Positions 1-11,031 of a stretch of 64,000 bases of DNA are shown here, piece after piece. The notes beneath the pieces are model-generated. The model made no database searches. It saw nothing but the letters and a program-made list of their open reading frames with translations, and was not told the DNA's origin. Position 1 is the first letter of the stretch. Each line of letters begins with the position of its first letter. The stretch lies in the NCBI RefSeq assembly GCF_963169125.1, contig NC_084793.1, forward strand, positions 233,135,360-233,199,359, given 5' to 3'. The DNA comes from Humulus lupulus (taxonomy: Eukaryota > Streptophyta > Magnoliopsida > Rosales > Cannabaceae). A program made the translations under genes and the position numbers.

Positions 1-1660
1 TCGGAAGCTTGCGATCGTGTGTTGAAGATCCTTGACTTGCTAGTTTAATGCAGACTTGTCTGTGCCCTTTTTACCGAGGGCAATCTTCACTTGTACAAGC
101 TACTATCCCCAGACCAAGCCGTCTCCTTGTGTTCCGTCTCATCTGAAGTCGCAGATCCTTGGTTGTATGACCATGATGAGGACAATTGTGACGAGTCAGC
201 TGACAAGGACTACGTTTATCCACCGAGAGATCATATGGATACCGAAGAAGAGGTAGAGTATGAGACCTTCTTATGCCTTCACTCTTTGGCCGACAGGGTT
301 AGGGGCACAGCCGACGACGGGCATCTTGACAGTGCTACTTCTTGGATGCCTCCATCGATGCCCAGCGATGGACTTGAATTCCAAGCCCCTGTCCCCCACC
401 CTGCCATGTCTAAAAGGAACTTTGTCATTCATTCTTTTGGCGAGGCTTCTTCACCCTCGGGGGGAATTTCTCGGCGGGCCTCCTCTACAGATGGACCAGG
501 ACCTTCTCGGTCCCCTTCCCTGTTAAAGCGCGCCTCAGCTGGTGTCCACTCCTCCCTCCGTCGAGCTTGTAAATGCTGAAAATGGCATACTTGAGCATAC
601 GTTGCATGACCAACCCTGCCGTTGACTTGTCTCCCTTTGGGGATTATGCAGTCGAGAGAATCTCGGAATGGAAGGGTCGGGATGGAAACTTGTAGATCCC
701 CCTACAGCTAGTTTATCTGTACACCTATGTGCTGTTGCTATGTAACCCCCCATGTCATTTTCCTTTTTTTTTTCTTTTTTGTTAGCATACTTAATGGGCT
801 TTGGTAAGTTCCTCTTATTATTATTTTTCGAACTTAAGGGACTTTGGTAAGCCCCTCTTATTATTATTTTGTTTATCAAACCTAAGGGACTTTGGCAAGT
901 CCCTCTTATTATGACTTTTGGTGGATTATGTATCTCTTCCTTGATCCGATGATGATAATCTTTTAGGTGCACCTTGATTATACTTGTAAGGACATGTTAA
1001 CCCTTTGGGTTTTGGGGTCCTTTTATAATCTTTACGCGCGCTTGTTATTTCTTGCGAGAAGCATCCTTCTCGTCGTTATGCATAGTACTATTTCTGCAGG
1101 GGTCTCTTTTAGGACCCTTTTTGGCTAGACGACTTGGTGGCCGCTCTAGGCTTATTGATGGATGCTCTTCCTAAAGCCTTTCCTCTTGTGGAGGTATCAA
1201 CCTTTATTAAGAGGCTCTTTCTGTAGGACCTTTTGACCCTCTTGATGTTCATAAGGGTAGCTAATCCTTGTGAACTCAAGAGATTCCTTGCAAGGTTAAC
1301 TTCCTTATTTCCTTTTTTTTATAAGGGTCTCTTTTGGGACCCTTTTTGGCTGTATACTCTGCCCCCCAAGTGGTTGGCGAGATTTATCTCGTCAGCCACT
1401 TTGATCATTTTGCTCATGCACTTTGAGAATTCTAATTGGTGATAAGTACATGGGAGTTATATATGTGCTCACATAAATGAGGAGTGTGTCATTCCAATAA
1501 GAAACATATTCATTAAAAATATGCAGAGTACAAAGGTATCTATGGCAACATTGTTCTTACTACATATTAGGGCATCTAGGTTACCCTTCTAATTCATAGT
1601 TGCTTTTAAGGGGAGGACTCGCAACTTGTTGGGGGGCTAACTATGGTAACCCTTTTGATT
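1..1660. other. Unassigned DNA left of element A
   Basis: I recognise no known gene here. An open frame on the plus strand at 91-579 could encode 162 residues rich in Ser, Pro and acidic residues, with no motif I can place; it may be chance or part of an element's accessory ORF. A polypurine run sits on the minus strand at about 1361-1373 (CCACTTGGGGGGC) and looks like the polypurine tract that precedes a 3' LTR, so 1-1360 may hold part of an LTR in minus orientation. I could not match it to the LTR of element A. Confidence 0.3.
795..917. repeat. Short tandem repeat, three copies
   Basis: Three diverged copies of a 42-49 bp unit start at about 795, 838 and 886. Each has the core GGRCTTTGGYAAG followed by CCTCTTATTATT. 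The copies differ at scattered positions, so they are not recent. No function is evident. Confidence 0.7.
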
Positions 1661-1673
1661 TAGCATACTAAAA

Positions 1674-2300
1674 GTGAAGCTTTACCTGATGCTCCCCTCC
1701 AGGCACGTACGCCCACCCATCGGTTCTGATCTCCTCAGTAACTTTGGGGTTGAACTCACGTGGGTTTGCGCTCCCATGCACTACCATCGCCATAGGTTCT
1801 GGCGACTTCATGACTGTGCGGAGGGACATGTTATAACATTCCCTTGCTTCTTTCTATTCCCCTTTCACGCTTGCTACTCCCCCAGGAGTTGGGAATTTTA
1901 TGGCCAAGTGGTATACTGAGGTGATTGCCTTCAATTCTCTCAAGGAAGGTCTCCCCAATACCGCGTTGAAGGCCGAGGAACAACGTACTACGACAAAATT
2001 TGTCATTACAATGGTCTGTCTAGGTAGTTCTCCCATGGTGAGGGCCAACTCAATTGTGCTCAGGGGCTATATCATGTCTCTTGTGAACCCATACAGGGAA
2101 ATGTTGCAGGGTTTTAAGTTCCTAATGCCCAGTCCCATCTTCTCTAAGGTCAGGCGTTATAGGATGTCTACAGAGCACCCATTGTCTACTAGAACCCGAT
2201 GTACCTTCATGTTGGCCAGCTGTACACTTAACACTAAGGGGTCATTGTGTGGAAAATGCACACCCTGCATGTCTTCTTCGGCGAAGGTTATTGATTCGTT
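1674..2300 (-). pseudogene. Protease/pre-RT region of element A, degenerate
   Basis: The clearest part is at 1854-2048 on the minus strand. It contains the signature AFNAVLGRPSLRELKAITS followed by a YHL.IKFPT stretch. This signature lies between the aspartic protease and reverse transcriptase of Tat-type polyproteins. Upstream pieces in other frames continue the similarity, with several stops. Downstream, similarity fades at about 1674 before any reverse transcriptase motif, so the polyprotein ends there by deletion. It is not functional. Confidence 0.7.
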
Positions 2301-2625
2301 TTCCCCTTTAAAGTATTTTGGGAGTCATTGTTCTAAGATTAGCATGCATGGGGATGGACTTCGTCTGGCTTCCTTGGCATATCCATCTCATCTTCACCTC
2401 TCCTTGCACCTCTGGGGCTACATCTCTTGCTTGTGGGGAGGGTGGTCTATCATCTGGTCATTCATTTTCTCTTCGAACGTATCTACCCAAGTGCCCCCTG
2501 CGTATGAGTTCCTCAATTTCCACCTTCAGATGAGTGCATTCCGCTGTGGTGTGGCCAATGTCTTTATGATACTGACAGTACTTTTTGGGGTCTCTCTTTG
2601 ACCGATCTTTCTTCAATGGTGGGGG

Positions 2626-4093
2626 TCATCTAAAGGGGATCTGATTCTCATTTGCAACAAAGATATGCTCCCTAGCATGTGTTAGGTTAGTGTAGAAGGT
2701 GTGGGATGTTTGCCTAGGATTACCCCCGTGTTTGTGCTTCCTCTGGTGGTCATATCTTGGGCCCTCATACTCCTTTTCCTTTTTAATGTCATTCGAACCT
2801 TCAAGGGCTGAGGGCTTGACAAGTGATGTCTTCAGGTTCTCATGGCCATCTTCGACACGAATGTACTTTTGTGCCCGTTCGTAGAAATCGTCTAAGTTAG
2901 TTACCTCCCTTTTGAGCATATTATCCCAAAGTTTGCTGCCTGGGCGCACTCCAGCCGTGATTGCCATCTTGAGTTCTCCCCTGGTTAGGCTTCCTACTTT
3001 AGCTGCCTCCATGTTGAACCTATGGATGTAGCTCTTCAAACTTTCTCCTTCTCCTTGCTTTATATTAGTGAGGCTAGTACCCGGCAGGGTATAATCACGT
3101 ACGTCATGATGTTGTTGGAGAAACTCATCAGAAAGTTGTTACCATGACCTGATGGTCCCCAGCCTCAGCCTCTTGAACCACTTGTATGTAGGCCCATTCA
3201 GCGTAACCGCGAAACACTGACGCCTTGCTCTGTTATTGATCCATCTCAGCTTCATTAAATCGTTAATCTGAGGTGCCCTCATATGGGGTCATATGAGGTT
3301 CTTTAAAGCTATCCAGGAGTCATTCCAATTGGATTTCTCGTGTGAAGGGTGATTCTTAGTTGAAATCTTCATCGGTAATTTTCCCCCCAGACGCCGTGAC
3401 ATTCTTGCTTCGAAGGCTCCTCATCTTGGTGTCTAGCTCCTGCCGCCTCTTATGTAAGGAGTCCCCCAGCTCGGTAGGGTTGGCCTTTCTCTTCTCTCTA
3501 CCTTTTGGAGGGGCCATAGGACGTTTCGTCCTTACTTCTGACCTCCTCCTATTGATCTTTTCTCTTAGGTCATGTGGCACCTCCTTAGAGGTGACCTCGG
3601 CTTCGTTCTTACGACTAGCATCATCCCTCCGCCCTTGCTCCTGGGGGTATTTCTTCAGCCTAGGTCCCTCATGGTACTTTGTCCGTGGGGTGTTACTGGT
3701 GCAAAGTTGGGTTCTACCATCGTCTACGGGGACAGTGGTTTCCCCTCTTTCACACTTATGCTTTGGAAGGGGTATGCTTGACTTTCCTTGCAGAAGGCCG
3801 TTTAAAACTTCCTGCACGTTCTCTAGAGTGGTTTCCAGTCATCGATTCTTTTTGTGTAACTTATGAATCTCGTCCTCATAGAGGCGAGTCCTTGAGCTGG
3901 ACCTCACTGAGTGTTCTCGGGGACTCTTGCCTGGCCTGCGCATCGATGGACCCGGGTCCCGATGGCCAGAGCATGGTGCCACCGAGGGCTTAGGACGTGG
4001 GTGCGTTGGCGGCTCTGGACGACCTCCGTCGAGTCGGACAGCTAGGGATGATGCTTCCTTCTCCTCCCTTGGGGGAGGACATTCTTCCGGCAT
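2626..4093 (-). pseudogene. gag of element A, broken
   Basis: This is the capsid/nucleocapsid protein of a Tat-like retrotransposon. The N-terminal part lies at 4093-3839 and 3817-3356 in charged, Arg/Lys/Pro-rich open frames. The retrotransposon gag core follows at about 3350-2800, with motifs such as LNGPTYKWF and SLKSYIHRFN. A Cys/His-rich segment (YCQYHKDIGHTTAEC) lies near 2590. At least three stops or frameshifts separate the pieces, one between 3356 and 3039, so one protein cannot be made. The start at 4093 is the first Met after the primer site and is only a best guess. Confidence 0.75.
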
Positions 4094-4251
4094 GTCTCCA
4101 TGCTAAGGCGAAGGAGGGTCTTTTCTGGAGGCCCTCAGTTATTCTCCGTCCAGGTCAACCTCTACATCTTGTAGTTGCCGTAAGCATTTTTAACGCCTTG
4201 TCATTTTTGTTTGTTGGAAGTGATGAAAGAACGTTGGCTTGATGCTTGTTC

Positions 4252-4270
4252 TTCCCTCAAACAGTGCCAA
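4252..4270 (-). promoter_or_regulatory. Primer binding site of element A
   Basis: Two bases inside the LTR end, the minus strand reads TGGCACTGTTTGAGGGA. This resembles the TGGCGCC-type primer sites of Tat and Athila elements, with changes, and differs from the initiator-Met sites of the other elements here. It fixes the inner LTR boundary at 4273. Confidence 0.65.
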
Positions 4271-4468
4271 ACTGTTGACGGTGAGAATTCGTCAACGATA
4301 TAAGGTTAGAAAACTCAAACTATATTGGAAAAGATATCTTACAAGAAGATGGAGAGAACTTGAAGGAGTAAATATGCAGAACTACAATGGAGTAAAAATT
4401 GTATATTCCTCAAGTGTTTGTGCATACAAATAATTTTCCAACCCCCCTCAATGATGATGCAAGTCCCT

Positions 4469-4476
4469 ATTTATAG
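4469..4476 (-). promoter_or_regulatory. TATA box in LTR of element A
   Basis: The minus strand reads TATAAATA inside CTCCTATAAATAGGG, a classic plant TATA box. Transcription would start about 30 bp on, near 4440, and run through gag. Confidence 0.65.
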
Positions 4477-4865
4477 GAGAGCTCTAATGGCTCTTAGTAC
4501 ATTGTGGTCCCGAGGGACAAGATTGTACACATATACACTGTCAGAGTAGTGGCGTAGGTTATAGTGGTTGCAGAAGGTTGTGGTGTCTCCCCTGCTACAT
4601 GGTCAGAGATGTGCAGGTAGTGCCTCCACTCTTTGTACTAGTTTGTTCCACCACCACTTACCTGATATGGATGTCAAGATCACACCTCCGTCCTCCTCAT
4701 GGTCATATATCCGGCACCCGTATACGTACATGTACCTTGTACCAAATGGTTATTCTCACTCCTCCGAGACATGTACTTGCTTCCAAGATATTCCGTATTC
4801 TTTTGGGTCTCTCTTATTGTTCCTCATACGCCCATTCAGGAGGTCTTAAACTCCATATGTTCCAA

Positions 4866-4975
4866 GACACCCTCGCGGTGTGAGGCTTCCCGAAGGTGCG
4901 AGGCTCCATCTGCGATGCGAGGCTTCCCCTAGGCGCGAGGCTTCATGTGCGAGACACCCTCGTGGTGCATGTGCA
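4866..4975. repeat. Degenerate GC-rich short repeats
   Basis: Several diverged copies of a unit around GCGAGGCTTC follow each other just before the minisatellite, inside the U3 region of the LTR of element A. Confidence 0.6.
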
Positions 4976-5008
4976 TGGGTATGGGTGCATGTGTCTAGCA
5001 CAGCAAGA

Positions 5009-5860
5009 CACATGTATTTATGCATGTGGGGAAACAGCCCTTGGAGACTCGCGTATGGGTGCATGTGTTTATGCATGCGGGGAGATAGCCCTTGGAGACT
5101 CGCGTATGGATGCATGTGTCTATGCATGCAGGGAGACAACCCTTGGAGACTCGCGTATGGATGCATGTGTCTATGCATGCAGGGAGACAACCCTTGGAGA
5201 CTCGCGTATGGATGCATGTGTCTATGCATGTGGGGAGACAGCCCTTGGAGACTCGCATATGGATGCATGTGTCTATGCATGTGGGGAGACAGCCCTTGGA
5301 GACTCGTGTATGGGTACATGTGTCTATGGATGCAGGGAGACAGCCCTTGGAGACTCACGTATGGGTGCATGTGTCTATGCATGCGGGGAGACAACCCTTG
5401 GAGACTCGCGTATGGGTGCATGTGTCTATGCATGTGGGGAGACAACCCTTGGAGACTCGCGTTTGGGTGCATGTGTCTATGCATGCGGGGAGACAGCCCT
5501 TGGAGACTCGCGTATAGATGCATGTGTCTATGCATGCGGGGAGACAGCCCTTGGAGACTCGCGTATGGGTGCATGTCTCTATGCATGCGGGGAGATAGCC
5601 CTTGGAGACTCGCGTATGGGTGCATGTGTCTATGCATGTGGAGAGACAACCCTTGGAGACTCGCGTATGGATGCATGTGTCAATGCATGCAGGGAGGCAA
5701 CCCTTGGAGACTGGCGTATGGATGCATGTGTCTATGCTTGCGGGGAGGCAGCCCTTGGAGTCTCGCATATGGATGCATGCAAGGAGACAGCCCTTGGAGA
5801 CTCTTGTATGGATGCATGCGTCTATGCATGCGGGGAGTCAACCCTTGGGGGCCTCGTTCA
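5009..5860. repeat. 51-bp minisatellite, about 17 copies
   Basis: A 51-bp unit recurs about 17 times. It can be tracked by CCCTTGGAGACTCGCGTATG, which returns every 51 bases from about 5039 to 5753. One unit near 5765-5800 is shortened. Each typical unit carries TGCATG twice, once in GGTGCATGTG and once in TATGCATG. Because 51 is a multiple of three and the unit has no stop in several frames, long open frames appear on both strands (for example 328, 360 and 276 codons). These are a by-product of the repeat and I do not call them genes. Confidence 0.95.
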
Positions 5861-5881
5861 GGCTGAATTTTGGCGTCCACA

Positions 5882-6352
5882 ACGATTTAATGCAAAACTG
5901 TTCCAATGTTGTAACCCAAAAACTAAACCTAAAACCCTTGAATCTTCAAACACAGAAATTCAAATATTCGTCCTTTAAACCCTGAAAATCACCCATTTTT
6001 TATGCATTATTTATAATCGAATCTAGTGCTATTTTTTTTTTGGCCTAGAAAAAATCCACTCTAAATTCATACAAAACCAAAGTAAGGCTGCACTAGAAAA
6101 TTTCATAAAACTTGTTGAAAAATGAGAAAATGATTTAAACCATGGATGAACATACTTACAAATTGGTTTCTTGATTGATGAATGATGTAAGAACAAAAGG
6201 TGCTTGAAAAATCCGAGCGTGAGGACTTGGGGATTTCTGGGAAGCAAGGGATTGCAGAAAGTTTGAATGTTTTGAGAATAAAAGAGGCAAAAGGAAAGTT
6301 TTTAATGCAAAGGTGGCTACGCTTAGATTCTGCTATGCTATTTATACGTAAA
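5882..6352 (-). other. Promoter and leader-like DNA between A and B
   Basis: This is non-coding. On the minus strand a TATA box (TATAAATA, 6339-6346) is followed by a leader and then a good splice donor (TTTGTAAGTATG, about 6150-6165). The same order of TATA, leader and GTAAGT is seen upstream of the antisense gene of element F near 32.7-32.9 kb. This may be the start of a related gene, cut by elements A and B. Confidence 0.4.
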
Positions 6353-6927
6353 ATTCTTGAAAACCCTATTCATCATGTCCATAAAAGCTGCTGGGGCATT
6401 GGTTAATCCAAAGGACATAACCAGGAATTCATAGTGTCCATACCTTGTGCGGAAAGCGGTCTTTGGTATGCCCTCCTCTTTGATCCTAACTGATGGTAAC
6501 CTGACCGAAGATCTATCTTAGAGAACACTGTCTTTCCCTGCAGCTGGTCAAACAAATCGTCAATTCTAGGCAGTGGGTACTTATTCTTGATGGTCAACTT
6601 GTTTAGCTCCCTATAGTCAATACACATCCTGAGAGATCCATCCTTCTTCTTAACAAAGAACACCGGAGCACCCTATGGCGAGAAACTCGGTCTGATGAAC
6701 CCCAAGTCCAGTAGCTCCTGCAACTGAATCTTCAACTCCCTCAACTCTGCCGGAGCCATTCGATAAGGTGTCCTAGATACTGGATCCGCTCCTGGTACCA
6801 ACTCTATAACAAAATCAATCTCCCGCTGCGGCGGCAGCCCTGGCAGATCTGCTGGAAATAAATCTGGGAACTCGCATACCAATCTGGTCTCCCCCGGTCC
6901 AACAGACACAGCCTTAGAGGTATCCAC
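6353..6927 (-). pseudogene. Reverse transcriptase start of element B
   Basis: This codes for the linker and N-terminal half of a Ty3 reverse transcriptase. Visible motifs in order are [22 protein letters not shown] (6927-6673), [20 protein letters not shown] and [13 protein letters not shown] (6663-6480), then GHYEFLVM and [10 protein letters not shown] in another frame at about 6450-6380. A stop lies at about 6670 and a frameshift at about 6480. The catalytic F-I-D-D box should come next but the element ends first. Confidence 0.85.
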
Positions 6928-6948
6928 AACACTTGCTAGAAATCCTAT

Positions 6949-7557
6949 TCAACCTCCCTGCATCAGGTCCCTAGCCTTTAATGCCGAAATCATAGGTACC
7001 CGTGGTCCACCAGCTGTTCCCACAAATACAAAGGGTACCTCCCCTTCTGGTTCAAAAGTCACCATCCTGCGCTTACAGTCAATTGTCGCCCCATACTTTG
7101 ATAACCAATCCATCCCTAGGATCATATCGAAGTCATCCATCGCAAGCTCAATCAGATCAGCAAACTATTCCCTACCATCTACCTCTACCGGTAAGGCTCT
7201 AATCCACCTCCTAGAAACTACCAGTTGCCCAGTCGACAATAAAGTCTGGAGACCCCTAGCATACAGAACACTAGGTCTACACAGCTGGCCTATCACTCTA
7301 GCAAACACAAATGAATGGGTAGCCCCTGAATGAAACAATGCAGTATAAGAAGAAACAACACTAGAGATCTGACCTGTCACAACTGAGGGGCTAGCCTCCG
7401 CCTTAGTCTGTGTCAAAGTGAACACCCTGGCAGAAGCGAGACTGTCACCCTGCTTTGGCTCTTCCTTCCTGGCTTGTGGGCAGTCCTTCTTCAGATGATT
7501 GGCACTCCCACAGATAAAGCAGGCCCTAATCCTGCACTCACCTTGCACCGAGGACAC
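6949..7557 (-). pseudogene. Nucleocapsid zinc knuckle and protease of element B
   Basis: The CCHC knuckle CFICGSANHLKKDC is at about 7520-7480. An aspartic protease follows; its active site reads FHSGATHSF, where the expected Asp-Ser-Gly has become His-Ser-Gly, so the catalytic Asp is lost. The later protease motif MILGMDWLSKYGATIDCK is at about 7130-7080. A stop at about 7165 splits the protein. The product could not process the polyprotein. Confidence 0.8.
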
Positions 7558-7711
7558 AATGGGAAACTCCTCCAGTTGTCACTTCCGCCCTGACGGTCAA
7601 TAAGACCACCCCGTGCCCTCCTATCAGAACTGGGAGGAACAGAGGAATCTAGGGCCTTTCTCTTCTGCTCTTCGGAGCCACTACCCTAGCTGGATCCAAT
7701 AAAAGGAGGCA

Positions 7712-8593
7712 CTATCCTCCTGGCATCGCGCCTGACAGCGCTCTCTCTCCAAATCTGGTCCTCGGCCCCTCGTCTGTAAGAGCCTTGTCTACCACCTGAG
7801 CGTAGGTGGTAGTCCCTGGATCCAAAGTGATCTTCACATCACGGGCGATCATAATGTTCAATCCCCGTACAAACATGTCCCTTCTTGCCGCATCTGTCAG
7901 CACTAGGTCTGGCATAAACTTCGCCAAACGATCGAACTTCAGAGCGTACTCTGTCACGGTCATCCGGTTCTGATTTACGTTGATAAACTCATCAACCTTC
8001 ACAGCTCAGACTGCCACACTGTAATATTTCTCATTAAAGATACTTCTAAATTCTTCCCAGGTCATAACTATCACATTCCTCCTCTGAACCACTACATCCC
8101 ACCAAATGCGGGCATCTTCTCTGAACATGTAGCTTACACAAGCTACCCTTTCGTTTCCCTCAACCCTCATGAAATCAAGAATAGAGGAGATCATATTCAT
8201 CCACTGCTCTACCCGCAGTGGGTCTGGTCCACCCTCAAAGGTGGGAGGATGCTGCTTTCTAAACCGCTCATATAGGGGTTCCCACTTATTCTCCACAACA
8301 GGTTGAACTGGCGTTGGTGCCATAACCTGCTGAATCGGCAACCCTATAACCTGTGGAGGGGCCTGCTACCTTAGCTGGCGAAGTTCTTCCTCTGTTCATT
8401 GCAGCCTTGCTTCCATTTCGGTAAACATCTGCTGCCAATTCTGTGGGGCAGGTGGAGGGTCATGACCCTGGTTATCATCCTCACGCCCGACTGCCGTGGA
8501 GTCTAGATGATGGACGAGGCATCTCAAAAAATATGCCTGCAACCAATGACACCGTTCATCAGGCATGATAACAACATCCAAACCACCTCCCAA
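7712..8593 (-). pseudogene. gag of element B
   Basis: Capsid protein of a chromovirus, in three open pieces (8593-8396, 8341-8006, 8002-7712) parted by stops. Motifs in order are ALE/PQNWQQMFTEMEARL, ERFRKQHPPTFEGGPDPL, REDARIWWDVV, FNEKYY and YALKFDRLAKF. These are the standard gag core of Del/Tekay-like elements. The leader from 8845 down to about 8594 has no gene. Confidence 0.8.
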
Positions 8594-8845
8594 TCACATC
8601 AGTCAACCATAAGCAACAATCCACATATGACTCAGATAACATATAACACACAACGGGCCATGCCCTAACATCATGCATACATTAAATCATTCATCATGCT
8701 CTATATCAAATAAGCAGGCAAACAAGACATTTAAACACATATCTCAACATAATGGTCAATCATACCAACCAACCCTGAGTCGAGCTTGCAACTGATAGCG
8801 AGCGTACATGTTCAGTCATTCTCTAGAAACAATAAACCTTGGCTT

Positions 8846-8858
8846 GCTCTGATACCAA
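8846..8858 (-). promoter_or_regulatory. Primer binding site of element B
   Basis: The minus strand reads TTGGTATCAGAGC two bases inside the LTR. This matches the 3' end of plant initiator-Met tRNA, the primer of chromoviruses. Confidence 0.9.
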
Positions 8859-8860
8859 GT

Positions 8861-11031
8861 TGTAATGCCTTACTGCCTTAGAGTCGTTACTAAGTGAGTT
8901 TACAAGTGCAATTATCTCGCTAATCGAGGGTTTTAGGACAAAAGTGTATTAAATCATAATCAGAGTCATAAACTTGAGAATAATCCTTTTATTGAAAAGT
9001 TATAAAACATTTAACATTTGGGATCCCAAAACATTGTTTAGAAGTATTTACAACTCAAAATATAACCAAAGTTGACTAAACGACAAAATTCAGGTTTTGT
9101 ACAAACCTCTCCCAAAAACACTCCTGGCCGTGGCAGCCAGACAGACCGGACATGTACGTGCCGCTCGTCCTGCTCGCCATACTCAAGGTTGATTGACCCT
9201 CTCTTTGCCTTTACTTGAACCATAGAGCCCCCGTGAGCTGAAGCCCAGCAAGAAAACTCTCACAAATAGTTCATAAATGCATATCAAACACTTAAGATAA
9301 AATCAAGTCAACACCATGTCATACAAGTACTGCCATCCCATCCCAAGTGCTTTACCAGGTCCTGGGTTCGCGGTCTAAACCATAAGGATATCCCAGGTAT
9401 CCCTTGGGGTCTCACCCTGGAAACTCGCACTCCACGTGCTAAATGCTGCTCTCGACCCCTTGCCGTTCTCGGCCTTTGCCATTCCCGGCCTTTGCCATTC
9501 CCGGCCATCGCCGCTCCATCATTAATACATACACATTATATACTTAACAAATATTAAAACACACATAAATCCAGTCAAAGGGCCATGCTCCGCAACACAA
9601 TCATATAGGGCCGAGCACTGCAACCCAATCACATAGGGCCGAGCCCTGCAATATTAGCTCTATGGGAACAGTAGTTTTCTTACCTGTGTTCTGAGCTTTC
9701 TAAGCACCGATATCTCGAGCACAGTTCCCTAGTCCGAGCCTCGCCGAAACCCTAGTCACAACGCATTAACAATTTCATCCATCAAGTTCTAATCCACTAA
9801 ATAACTTCGAGCCATAATTCTAATCTCCGGAACCTTGAATTCTATCAATCCGAGTGATAAAATCCATCGCGAGCCTTAGCAATTAAGTTCCTATGTCAAA
9901 ACCCACAAGTCACCCTGCACCTTGGGCTAGGGCCGCGGCCCACCCCACAAGTGCCGCGGTTAGCCTCAAAACAGAGGCTAGACACCTCCCTGGAAGCGCA
10001 CACGGGCCGCGACATGCTTGGCCAAGCGCCGCGGCGTGCCTCGAACTCCATGGCCTCCTAAGGCCTCGCGTGCACACGGGCCACAGCATGCCCCTCCTAG
10101 GGCCGCGGCCCTCGCCTCAAAACCTAGAAAAACACCACTTTCCTTGCATTTCCTTCGAGCCAAACCCCACATATCTCAACCAAAATCACCCCCAACCTCA
10201 TAATTAAACCCATAATTCATATTCATGCAACCTAAACATACCAAAAAACTCAAGAACCAATTCCCACACCCATCTAGCACTTAAAACCAGCCCTAGAATC
10301 CAAACCATGCATGTCTAAATCCTAACACCCAATATCAACAGAATTCAGCTGCAATCAACATAACTCAACATGTTTGAAAGCTTACCTTTTATAGAATAGA
10401 ATCCCCCACTCAATTCCCTAAGCTCAAAGCCTTAGATTTATTGTTAGAGTGTCCCAAACTTAGCTCCAACTCCCTTGCTCTTGACTGGTTTTCCTCCAAA
10501 ATGTCACTATGCCTTCAAATGTAGAAGAGAAAACAGAGTGAAGAAAGAGAGAGTGGGTCGGTTTAGAGAGTTTTAAGTGATTCCAGGTTTTGTTTTATTC
10601 AAATTAAGTCTATAAGTTTACCTCGAAGCTCGGGGTACCCAAAAACGTCCCCCCGATGGCAAAACGGTAAATTTTCCTAATATTCCCTCCTAGACATTCT
10701 AACCTCAAATATATCTCCAAATATTTATTTCCAAGACCCGAAAACCCCATAAAAATATCTCATACCCAGTATACCCCTCGACTCGCCCCGAGTCGGATTC
10801 TCAACCCCGTTGTGACTTTTGACTAACGACTCTCTAGGTCTGTCTCGGATCGTATACACATACATATCACAAAAATATCACAGTTATCACATTCATGCCC
10901 TCAATTCAACTAATCATGCATCCCTATCACATATTCACATAAATTCACATATTATTACAATAATTCACTTATTGCCCTCCAGGCACCCAAATCAAGGCCC
11001 TAAGCCTTATTAGCAAATTTGGGTCGTTATA
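8861..11031 (-). repeat. 5' LTR of element B
   Basis: About 2.17 kb. On the minus strand it starts TATAACGACCCAAATTTGC (the expected TG is now TA) and ends GGCATTACA next to the primer site. It contains a GC-rich block at 9920-10115 and a 16-17 bp repeat around GGCCTTTGCCATTCCC at about 9470-9510. There is no second LTR for comparison. Confidence 0.85.
9920..10115. repeat. GC- and CpG-rich block in LTR of B
   Basis: Several copies of GCCGCGGC-like palindromes (for example GGGCCGCGGCCC) lie in an otherwise AT-rich LTR. Related blocks are found in the LTRs of E and D. Confidence 0.7.

Larger units (their letters stand above)
1674..5881 (-). mobile_element. Element A: truncated Tat-like Ty3 retrotransposon
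   Basis: Read on the minus strand, the order is 5' LTR (5881-4273), primer binding site, gag (about 4093-2626) and the protease region (about 2300-1674). Reverse transcriptase, RNase H, integrase and the 3' LTR are absent, so the element is cut off around 1660. The gag type and the primer site, which is not initiator-Met, point to the non-chromovirus Tat side of plant Ty3 elements. The first five bases outside the LTR are ACGAT (5882-5886); the partner target duplication cannot be found because the other end is lost. Confidence 0.75.
4273..5881 (-). repeat. 5' LTR of element A
   Basis: On the minus strand the LTR runs from TGTGGAC (5881) to GTCAACA (4273), so the ends are TG...CA with a short imperfect terminal inverted repeat. 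A TATA box lies at 4469-4476. Upstream of it (higher coordinates) is a long U3 with a 51-bp minisatellite and short GC-rich repeats. About 200 bp of R and U5 lie between the TATA box and the primer site. The inner boundary is firm; the outer one rests on terminal motifs only, because no second LTR is present. Confidence 0.65.
6353..11031 (-). mobile_element. Element B: 5' part of a Del/Tekay-like chromovirus
   Basis: On the minus strand the order is 5' LTR (11031-8861), initiator-Met primer site, gag, protease and the first part of reverse transcriptase. The element stops at about 6353, in the middle of RT, and the rest with the 3' LTR is missing. Its LTR belongs to the same family as H, D and E: all start near TGTAACGTCCCAAAT and share an internal GC-rich block. 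The bases outside the LTR are GTTGT (11032-11036); the partner is lost. Confidence 0.8.

Noticed and set aside
5009..5860. CRISPR array
   Set aside because: Units are adjacent and near identical over the full 51 bp, with no spacers; the genome is eukaryotic.
4846..5978. Long open frames on both strands (276, 328 and 360 codons)
   Set aside because: They are produced by the 51-bp repeat, which is a multiple of three and free of stops in several frames; no start context or homology supports a protein.
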